64,000 nt of DNA from Wenzhouxiangella sp. XN79A. Its GTDB lineage: Bacteria > Pseudomonadota > Gammaproteobacteria > Xanthomonadales > Wenzhouxiangellaceae. The notes beneath the pieces were generated by a model. That model did no database searches and was not told where the DNA came from. It worked only from the letters and a program-made list of their open reading frames with translations. Of the stretch, positions 57,404 through 64,000 are shown piece after piece. The translations under genes and the position numbers were made by a program. The stretch covers positions 48,133 to 112,132 of the forward strand of contig NZ_JAAWWS010000156.1 of assembly GCF_012272825.1 (NCBI RefSeq), given 5' to 3'. Positions within the stretch are counted from its first letter, which is position 1; every line of letters begins with the position of its first letter.

Positions 57404-57781
57404 TCAGGTCGCCGTCGTCCGCGCGGCGCGCCGGAACAGCAACGCCGCGACCAGGAACGCCGCGGCGAAGAACCCGTTCAGGCCGAGCAGCTCCAGCGCC
57501 GGGCTGTGGGGGCGGCCCAGCCCGGCAGCCAGGGCGTAGCCGCCGATGATCGTGGTCAGCAAGGCCATTGCGGCCAGGGTGCGCGCCATGCCCCGGGGCC
57601 GGCCGCGCGAGATCACCAGGCCGAGGACACCGACGGCGATCACAGCGAGGTACATCGCATTGGCCGGGTCGCCGTCGGCGCCGATGATGCCGACGCCGAG
57701 GCTCAGCCACACCAGCAGCAGCGACGAGACCAGGGCCCCGATCCAGGCCAGGCTGCGGGAAGCGGAGCGATCGAGCGTCAT
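57404..57781 (-). CDS. Four-helix membrane protein of unknown function
   Basis: 125 residues, four predicted helices (WIGALVSSLLLVWLSLGVG, NAMYLAVIAVGVLGLVIS, TLAAMALLTTIIGGYALAAGLG, LNGFFAAAFLVAALLF). No family recognised. Start at MTLDRSASRS; it overlaps the stop of the upstream gene by four bases. Last gene of a three-gene operon. Confidence 0.7.
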   Translation of the reverse strand: MTLDRSASRSLAWIGALVSSLLLVWLSLGVGIIGADGDPANAMYLAVIAVGVLGLVISRGRPRGMARTLAAMALLTTIIGGYALAAGLGRPHSPALELLGLNGFFAAAFLVAALLFRRAARTTAT

Positions 57782-58254
57782 GGTGAATCCTCCGGGCCCG
57801 CTTGCATCCACCGCCGCGCCAGCTCCAGCGAGCCCAAGGCCGCGCCGCCACCGAAGAAGAAGGCCCAGACGGCATCGTCGAGCACCAGAGGCCAGGGTGC
57901 GATGCCGTCGCCGGACAGCAGGTTCATGGTCTGCAGGAACAGCGGCACGAAGATCGCCGTGCCGAAGGCGCCGCACAGCACCACCGGAATTCGACCCGAG
58001 GCCGCGAAGCGGCGGCGGCTGAGCAGCAGGCCGGTGCCCCACCAGAACACCGTGCCGCAGATGACGCCGATGACCGAGAAGCGAACGGCCAGCGATGCGA
58101 CGATCTGCCAGCGAGGCACGCCGTCGCCGGCTTCGCCGGAGACCGCGAACATCGAAAGCACCAGGCCGATCGCGCCGAAACCGATGCCCCACAGGATCGC
58201 GTTGCGCACGCTGCCCTGAAACCGCCCGAATCCACGGGGCCCGGCCGCGCTCAT
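57778..58254 (-). CDS. Membrane protein of unknown function
   Basis: 158 residues with four predicted helices (NAILWGIGFGAIGLVLSMFAV, RFSVIGVICGTVFWWGTGLLL, VVLCGAFGTAIFVPLFLQTM, DDAVWAFFFGGGAALGSLELA). No family recognised. Both ends overlap the neighbouring genes by four bases, so the three proteins are probably made together. Confidence 0.7.
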   Translation of the reverse strand: MSAAGPRGFGRFQGSVRNAILWGIGFGAIGLVLSMFAVSGEAGDGVPRWQIVASLAVRFSVIGVICGTVFWWGTGLLLSRRRFAASGRIPVVLCGAFGTAIFVPLFLQTMNLLSGDGIAPWPLVLDDAVWAFFFGGGAALGSLELARRWMQAGPEDSP

Positions 58255-58451
58255 CGATCGATCTCCGCGCGCGCCCTGCGCTGGCCGACCTTGCCGACGA
58301 TCAGCGCGAGCACGCCGGCCACGATCAGGCCCAGGGGAATGGCGCCGGGCTCACCGTCGACGATGACCTTGCCGCCGGCCAGCACGGCGCCGAGCAGTGC
58401 GACCAGCGCGCCGGCAACGATCGGCCGACGGGTTCGGAACATGGACTGCAT
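58251..58451 (-). CDS. Small two-helix membrane protein
   Basis: 66 residues with two hydrophobic segments (PIVAGALVALLGAVLAGGKVIV and GLIVAGVLALIVGKV) and a basic end. Start is MQSMFRTRRP or the MFRTRRP just after it; the in-frame region upstream includes the 11-bp repeat array and is unlikely to be translated. First gene of the operon that ends at 57404. Confidence 0.6.
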   Translation of the reverse strand: MQSMFRTRRPIVAGALVALLGAVLAGGKVIVDGEPGAIPLGLIVAGVLALIVGKVGQRRARAEIDR

Positions 58452-58495
58452 GGGGCGGACCCTCGATGTGGAGCAGACCGCCATCCTGCGGGGCG

Positions 58496-58561
58496 GATCG
58501 GGCAATGATCGGGCAATGATCGGGTACTGTCCGGACAATGATCGAACCGTGATCCGGCAAC
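58496..58561. repeat. 11-bp-period direct repeat array
   Basis: Six consecutive 11-base units: GATCGGGCAAT twice, then GATCGGGTACT, GTCCGGACAAT, GATCGAACCGT and GATCCGGCAAC. The period is close to one helical turn, so all units face the same side. The array lies 45 bases upstream of the first gene of the membrane-protein operon, a place where a multimeric regulator could bind. No regulator gene is adjacent. Confidence 0.65.
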
Positions 58562-58641
58562 ACGCCGATCGCGGCCGGCGACGGGCGCTTCGGCGCCCGG
58601 ACCCTGGCGACGCTGGCGGGATGCCGACCGTGGCGCCGACG

Positions 58642-60198
58642 TCACAGCGCGTGGGCGGTGCTGGTCTCGATCCGGTACAGCAGCCGGTTGGCCAGTTCGG
58701 CGGCCAGCGGCTCGGGCAGGTACGGCACGGTCTTCTCGCCGTGCGGCAGGCGGATGACCAGCGTGGCCAGGCCGTGGCGGCGTTGATAGGGGCTGCGCGT
58801 GACCTTGACCTGCTGGCAGCGTGCGTCCTCGAACAGGATGATCGTCGTGCCGATCAGGCCCGCGCGCACCTCCAGGCCCTGGTCGCCGATGTGCACGCCC
58901 CAGCGCTTCCAGCGGAAGTGGACCAGCACCGCCGCGATCGCCGCGATCGCAAGTGCCGCGAGCGGCGACCACCACGGACCGCTGCCGAGCAGGAAATGCG
59001 CCGCCAGGATGGCCAGCAGCGGAAGCAGCACGACACGCTGCCAGAGGATGCGACGAAACCGGACGTGGATGCCCCGGAAGGCCGGCGGCGACCAGGCGCG
59101 ACCGGCCAGTTCGGACGTGACCTGCTCCAGCCGCGCGGTCGGAATGCCGGGAACCAGGAAGCGCTTGTCCTGGTTCATCGGGTTCATCGCGTCGAGCGCG
59201 GCCTGGTGGCCGACCGCGTGCCAGCGGCCGAGCAGCCGGCCGAACGCGGTCTGGACCAGCTCCAGGCTGTGCAACTTGGACCGTTTCAGCGACTTCTCGC
59301 GCTTGTCGAGCAGTCCGTAGACGGCCTGCAGTCGCTCGGCGTCGCCGGTCAGCCGGTAGCCGTGGAAACGAACCCAGGCAATCAGGCCCGAGACCACCAG
59401 CCCGAGCGCGATGAAGGCAGCAATCAGCGCCAGCACGAGCCCGGCGGCCAGCCACGGCGCCGCCGACAGATCGCCGACGCCGACCAGGCCCGAACGCTCC
59501 AGCCACTCCACCGAGTCGACAACGCGGTCGCCGACCCGCTCGGCCAGGGGGCCGCCGACGACGCCGAGAATGATCCAGAGCTGGCTGGAGGTCATGCCGT
59601 AGCGGAACAGATCGCCGAACCCGGGCGCGAAGATCGCCGATTCGGCGGCGTCGAGATCGTCGCCCTCGCCGTCTGCGGGCTGCGCATCGGCCGCGGGAGC
59701 CCGCCGGTGCGCCCCGGCAATGCGATCGCGCAGCGCCTGCGCCTCGTCTGTGCGGATGCCCGGAAGTTCGACCTCGGTCTGCGCCGCCCCCGGCGTCTCG
59801 AGGTTGACGCGGATCAGCCCCAGCGGCTTCAGGTACAGCGGCTGGCTGAACGCGACGTTCTGGACTCGCTCGAAGCGGACCTTGAGCTCCTTGATCTCGA
59901 ACAGGCCCTTGCGGACGCGAATCGCGTTGTCGGCGATCAGGAACCGGAAGCGGCGGTGATAGATCAGCGTGCCGAGCAGCCCGATCAGCAGCAGGCCACC
60001 GGCGATCAGTGCGATTTCGCGCAGTCCGAGGGCGTCGGAGACGACCGCGCCGGTGCCGCCACCGATGACCAGGAACAGGTTCTCGCGCACCGCCTTCTGC
60101 GCGCCGCTGATGTACATCGCGATGACCGCGGCGGTCGGCAGGCGTTCCCAATCGGGGCCGACGGTCCCGGCCGGTTCCGGCTCGGCGGTCTCGTTCAC
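58642..60198 (-). CDS. PH domain-containing membrane protein (YdbT type)
   Basis: 518 residues. Three bacterial PH (bPH2) domains alternate with membrane helices: first FRFLIADNAIRVRKGLFEIKELKVRFERVQNV, second RLTGDAERLQAVYGLLDKREKSLKRSKLHSLELVQT, third VHIGDQGLEVRAGLIGTTIILFEDARCQQVKVTRSPYQRR. Family function is not settled. Its start overlaps the ydbS-like stop by four bases, the usual pairing. Confidence 0.88.
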   Translation of the reverse strand: MNETAEPEPAGTVGPDWERLPTAAVIAMYISGAQKAVRENLFLVIGGGTGAVVSDALGLREIALIAGGLLLIGLLGTLIYHRRFRFLIADNAIRVRKGLFEIKELKVRFERVQNVAFSQPLYLKPLGLIRVNLETPGAAQTEVELPGIRTDEAQALRDRIAGAHRRAPAADAQPADGEGDDLDAAESAIFAPGFGDLFRYGMTSSQLWIILGVVGGPLAERVGDRVVDSVEWLERSGLVGVGDLSAAPWLAAGLVLALIAAFIALGLVVSGLIAWVRFHGYRLTGDAERLQAVYGLLDKREKSLKRSKLHSLELVQTAFGRLLGRWHAVGHQAALDAMNPMNQDKRFLVPGIPTARLEQVTSELAGRAWSPPAFRGIHVRFRRILWQRVVLLPLLAILAAHFLLGSGPWWSPLAALAIAAIAAVLVHFRWKRWGVHIGDQGLEVRAGLIGTTIILFEDARCQQVKVTRSPYQRRHGLATLVIRLPHGEKTVPYLPEPLAAELANRLLYRIETSTAHAL

Positions 60199-60776
60199 GC
60201 GTCGAGCTCGTCCCGGCGGTCGCCATCGTCGCTGGCCAGCGCATCGCGCAACCGGATCTGCTCGGCCAGGTGCTCGCGCAGCGTGTCGGCGGCCTCGGCG
60301 TCGAGGCCGATCAGCGTCAGGTCGGCGGTGATGCCGCCGGCGGTGAACAGCTTCAACCGGGCCAGGCCGCGCCAGCGTTCGACCGGGCCGCTGGAGGTCT
60401 CGACATGCTGGATGCGGGCGAACGGCAGGGTGGTGACCGAGCGCCAGAAGATGCCCTCCTTCGCCGCGATGTCGTGCGCGCGCACCGCCCAGCCGCGATG
60501 ACCGGCGTCGACCCAGCGGTAGATGCCGATCAGCACGGCCAGCAGCAGCACGCCACCCGGTATCAGCAGCCCGGCCAGCAACGGCAGATCGGGAAGGAAA
60601 TTCATGGCTGTACCCACCAGCACGAACGGCAGCCAGTAGAGCAGCGTGGTGATCACGGTGTAGCCGCGGAAGCGCTCGGCGACCGGTTCGAACTCGAGCT
60701 CGCGGTAGTCCGGCAGCGCCTCGCGGGGCGTCTGCGGATTCTCGAACGCGTCGGTTTCGTGAAGGGCGTCGTCCAT
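60195..60776 (-). CDS. PH domain-containing membrane protein (YdbS type)
   Basis: 193 residues. Two helices (about 37-55 and 58-80) precede one bPH2 domain: WAVRAHDIAAKEGIFWRSVTTLPFARIQHVETSSGPVERWRGLARLKLFT. Start is MDDALHETDAF; thirteen more in-frame codons upstream are less likely. It is coupled to the YdbT-type gene, and the two proteins probably act together. Confidence 0.88.
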   Translation of the reverse strand: MDDALHETDAFENPQTPREALPDYRELEFEPVAERFRGYTVITTLLYWLPFVLVGTAMNFLPDLPLLAGLLIPGGVLLLAVLIGIYRWVDAGHRGWAVRAHDIAAKEGIFWRSVTTLPFARIQHVETSSGPVERWRGLARLKLFTAGGITADLTLIGLDAEAADTLREHLAEQIRLRDALASDDGDRRDELDA

Positions 60777-60879
60777 GGCCTTGTCCCAGTGCTTCCGATG
60801 AGTCGGCACCGGCATTGTCGCCGATCCGGCGGGATCCGTCGTGTGCCGGAAGTCCGTGCCGGCGGTTGACCGCGGCGGG

Positions 60880-62511
60880 TCAGCCGCGAACGCCGCTGTC
60901 GTGCCAGCCCGAGGTGATCGGGTAGCGCCGGTCGCGGCCGAAGGCCTTGCGGGTCACGCGCGGGCCCGGCGCGCCCTGGCGGCGCTTGAACTCGGCCATG
61001 AGCACCAGGCCGGCCACCCGGCGGACCATGGCCTCGTCCAGCCCGGTGGCCTCGACGATGTCGGAGATCGGCCGGTCCTCTTCGACGTACAGCTCGATGA
61101 TGCGGTCGAGCAGCGGGTACGGCGGCAGGCTGTCGTCGTCGCGCTGATCGGGTTTGAGCTCGGCCGACGGCGGGCGGTCGATGACGCCGGGCGGAATCGC
61201 CGGAGACTGTTCGTTGCGCCAGTTCGCCAGCTCGTAGACCATGCCCTTCAGGCAGTCCTTGATCGGGCTGTAGCCGCCGCACATGTCGCCGTACAGCGTG
61301 CTGTAGCCGACCGCCAGCTCGCTCTTGTTGCTGGTCGCCAGGACCAGGTGCCCGAACTTGTTGGAAAGCCCCATCAGCAGCATGCCGCGGGCACGGGCCT
61401 GCAGGTTTTCCTCGGCGATGTTCTCCGGGCGACCCTGGAACGGGCCTTCGAGCTGCTGCAGGCCGGCCTGGAAGATCGGTTCGATCGAGATCGTGTCGGT
61501 CGCAAGCCCCAGCAGGTCGACCTGCTCGGTGGCCAGGATCAGCGACAGTTCGCTGGTGTGACGCGACGGCATCAGGATGCCGTGGACGCTCTCGCCGCCC
61601 AGTCCGTCGGCGGCCAGCGCGGCGCAGATCGCCGAGTCGATCCCGCCGGACAGGCCCAGCACCACCGAGCGGAAGCCGTTCTTGCGCACGTAGTCGGTCA
61701 GTCCGCGCTGCAGCACCCGCCAGGTCACCGGCAGGCGATCGGTCTCGCCTTCGGGCCAGTGCAGATACTCGAGCCGGCCGGCGCCGGCGTGGAAGCCGAC
61801 GTGCAGCAGCACCTCGTCGCACAGCGCGGCCGGCGGAGAGAGCGTGCCGTGGCCGTCGATGCAGAGCGAATGGCCGTCGAAGACCAGCTCGTCCTGGCCG
61901 CCGACGCAGTTCAGGTACAGGATCGGCAGGCCGGTCTCGGCATGGCGGGCCTTCAGCACCTGGCCGCGGTCGATGTGCTTGTCGTGGTAGTAGGGCGAGG
62001 CGTTCGACGACAGCAGCAGTTCGGCACCGGCCTCTTTCGCGGCGCGCGCGGCCTCCGGCGCCCAGGTGTCCTCGCAGATCAGCACGCCGACCTTCACGCC
62101 CTTGATCTCGACGACCAGCGGGGTGTCGCCCTGGACGAAGTAGCGCCGTTCGTCGAACACGGCATAGTTCGGCAGGTCCCACTTGTCGTAGGTGCCGAGC
62201 ACCGAGCGATCGCGGATCCAGGCCGCGGCGTTGTAGCGCTTGTCGCCGTCGGCGCGCGGATAGGTCAGCACCACGTCGATGCCGTGGACGGCCTGGACGA
62301 TTTCGTGGAACAGGGTCTCGGTTCGCCGCATGAAGCCCGGCCGCAGCACCAGGTCCTCGGGCGGGTAGCCGGTCAGGGCCAGCTCGGGGAACAGGATCAG
62401 GTCGGCGCCCAGTTCGTCCCGGGCCCGCTCGATCGAGGCCAGGATCCGGTCCCGGTTGGACGTGATGTGCCCGACGAGGAAATCGTCCTGGGCCAGCGCG
62501 ATCTTCAGCAT
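60880..62511 (-). CDS. nadE: NAD+ synthase, glutamine-hydrolysing
   Basis: 543 residues. The N-terminal nitrilase-type glutaminase domain has the catalytic triad E (LFPELALTGYPPEDL), K (YDKWDLPNYAVFDE) and C (VLICEDTW). The C-terminal synthetase domain has the P-loop LGLSGGIDSA and GMLLMGLSNKFGHLVLATSNKSE. It makes NAD from deamido-NAD with glutamine as nitrogen donor. Length is typical for this two-domain form (about 540). Confidence 0.95.
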   Translation of the reverse strand: MLKIALAQDDFLVGHITSNRDRILASIERARDELGADLILFPELALTGYPPEDLVLRPGFMRRTETLFHEIVQAVHGIDVVLTYPRADGDKRYNAAAWIRDRSVLGTYDKWDLPNYAVFDERRYFVQGDTPLVVEIKGVKVGVLICEDTWAPEAARAAKEAGAELLLSSNASPYYHDKHIDRGQVLKARHAETGLPILYLNCVGGQDELVFDGHSLCIDGHGTLSPPAALCDEVLLHVGFHAGAGRLEYLHWPEGETDRLPVTWRVLQRGLTDYVRKNGFRSVVLGLSGGIDSAICAALAADGLGGESVHGILMPSRHTSELSLILATEQVDLLGLATDTISIEPIFQAGLQQLEGPFQGRPENIAEENLQARARGMLLMGLSNKFGHLVLATSNKSELAVGYSTLYGDMCGGYSPIKDCLKGMVYELANWRNEQSPAIPPGVIDRPPSAELKPDQRDDDSLPPYPLLDRIIELYVEEDRPISDIVEATGLDEAMVRRVAGLVLMAEFKRRQGAPGPRVTRKAFGRDRRYPITSGWHDSGVRG

Positions 62512-62596
62512 CGGGTCGGTTTCCGCGATGGACGGAGGGTCGGTCTTTCGACCGGTTCACCCGCGCCGGCGGCCGGCGCGGATGCGATCGGGCGCG

Positions 62597-63472
62597 TCAG
62601 CCCTTCAGCCGGTCGGCAATCGCCGTGCCCAGCTCGACCGGCGAACGCACGGTGGTCACACCGGCTTCTTCCAGCGCGGCGTACTTGGCCTCGGCCGTGC
62701 CCTTGCCGCCGGCGATGATGGCGCCGGCATGGCCCATCCGCTTGCCGGGCGGCGCGGTGACGCCGGCGATGTAGCCGACCACCGGCTTGGTCACGTTCTC
62801 GGCGATGAATTCGGCCGCTTCTTCCTCGGCCGTGCCGCCGATCTCGCCGACCATGATGATGCCCTCGGTTTCCGGGTCTTCCTGGAACAGGTCGAGGCAG
62901 TCGATGAAGTTCATGCCGTTGATCGGGTCACCGCCGATGCCGATGCAGGTGGTCTGTCCGAGACCGGCATTGGTGGTCTGGAACACCGCCTCGTAGGTCA
63001 GCGTGCCGGACCGCGACACGATGCCGACCTTGCCGGGCTTGTGGATGGCGCCCGGCATGATGCCGATCTTGCACTCGCCCGGGGTGATGATGCCGGGGCA
63101 GTTCGGGCCGATCAGGGTGACGTCCTGATAGTCGGCCAGCGCGGCCTTGACGCGCATCATGTCCAGCACCGGGATGCCCTCGGTGATGGCCACGATGATC
63201 CGGACGCCGGCGTCGGCGGCCTCGAGGATCGCGTCGGCCGCGAAGGGCGGCGGCACGAAGATCATCGACGCATCGGCGCCGGTTTCCTCGACGGCCGCCT
63301 CGACGGTGTCGAAGACCGGCAGGCCCAGGTGTTCCTGGCCGCCCTTGCCGGGGGTCACGCCGCCGACCAGGCGGGTGCCGTATTCGATGGCCTGTTCGGA
63401 ATGGAAGGTGCCCTGCGAGCCGGTGAAGCCCTGGCAGATCACGCGGGTGTTCTTGTTGACCAGTACGCTCAT
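62597..63472 (-). CDS. sucD: Succinate-CoA ligase alpha subunit
   Basis: 291 residues. The CoA-binding Rossmann start [38 protein letters not shown] and the phosphohistidine loop [18 protein letters not shown] are all intact. With SucC it converts succinyl-CoA to succinate with nucleotide formation in the TCA cycle. Length equals E. coli SucD within two residues. Confidence 0.97.
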   Translation of the reverse strand: MSVLVNKNTRVICQGFTGSQGTFHSEQAIEYGTRLVGGVTPGKGGQEHLGLPVFDTVEAAVEETGADASMIFVPPPFAADAILEAADAGVRIIVAITEGIPVLDMMRVKAALADYQDVTLIGPNCPGIITPGECKIGIMPGAIHKPGKVGIVSRSGTLTYEAVFQTTNAGLGQTTCIGIGGDPINGMNFIDCLDLFQEDPETEGIIMVGEIGGTAEEEAAEFIAENVTKPVVGYIAGVTAPPGKRMGHAGAIIAGGKGTAEAKYAALEEAGVTTVRSPVELGTAIADRLKG

Positions 63473-63483
63473 TGAAGTCTTCC

Positions 63484-63506
63484 TTCAGGCTGCCGCTTCT
63501 GCAGCC
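63484..63506. repeat. Small repeat in the sucC-sucD gap
   Basis: This resembles the last bases of sucC (about 63522-63544): both read TCAGGCxGCCGCTTCxxCxGCC. The copy in the gap also contains GGCTGC/GCAGCC, a 6-bp stem. It may be a short duplication of the sucC end or a hairpin regulating sucD. Confidence 0.4.
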
Positions 63507-63523
63507 TTTCTCGTATTCGTTTG

Positions 63524-64000
<477 letters not shown>

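Noticed and set aside
58496-58561. CRISPR-like repeats
   Set aside because: Units are contiguous 11-mers without spacers and no cas genes are nearby, so this is a direct repeat array and not a CRISPR.

Overview
The window is a GC-rich stretch of a gammaproteobacterial chromosome, most likely from the Xanthomonadales/Lysobacterales side (for example a Wenzhouxiangella-like lineage). This placement is an inference. It rests on the order tpiA-secG-tRNA-Leu-nuoA to nuoN, on the cluster rsfS-rlmH-maf-rng-yhdP-tldD-pmbA, on a ccmA-I operon with sucCD nearby, and on intergenic repeats of the GTACTTTTGT/ACAAAAGTAC kind. No rRNA, phage, transposase or CRISPR array was seen. One tRNA is present.

Layout. 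1-661 is non-coding repeat DNA that ends in a terminator-like hairpin. 662-17179 (lower strand) carries tpiA, secG, tRNA-Leu(GAG) and all 14 complex I genes nuoA-N; two inverted-repeat elements interrupt nuoE/F/G. 17386-17994 is a YceI protein. 18035-28027 (lower strand) is the housekeeping set rsfS, rlmH, maf, rng, yhdP, tldD and pmbA. It is followed by a large secreted subtilase and glutathione reductase. 33915-41367 (upper strand) is a DUF3293 gene and a complete cytochrome c maturation operon, ccmABCDEFGHI. Its c-type cytochromes, with complex I, point to a respiratory lifestyle.

41458-44886 is a chromosomal integron: an intact integron integrase on the upper strand, an attI candidate, and an array of lower-strand cassettes separated by three closely similar attC sites. 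Reading away from attI, the cassettes encode a two-helix membrane protein, a HEPN-like protein with an R-x4-H motif, a HicA/HicB toxin-antitoxin pair, and a protein with a PD-(D/E)XK-like nuclease signature. Two cassette stop codons lie inside attC, and in one case the ribosome-binding purines do as well. This is the most interesting part of the window.

44918-49391 holds small membrane and secreted proteins (YihY, TIGR02450, TMEM175-like, VIT1-like) and a frameshifted TfoX-N gene. 49614-53500 is a tandemly duplicated pair of secreted-protein genes; the second gene is a decayed remnant in copy 1 and intact, with an IPTL-CTERM-like tail, in copy 2. Beside it on the lower strand is an ECF sigma factor plus transmembrane Ser/Thr kinase with TPRs (EcfP/PknT-like pairing). 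A second, truncated TfoX-N gene follows. 57404-58451 is a three-gene operon of unknown small membrane proteins preceded by an 11-bp-period repeat array. 58642-64000 holds the PH-domain pair ydbS/ydbT, nadE, sucD and the 3' part of sucC, which runs off the right edge.
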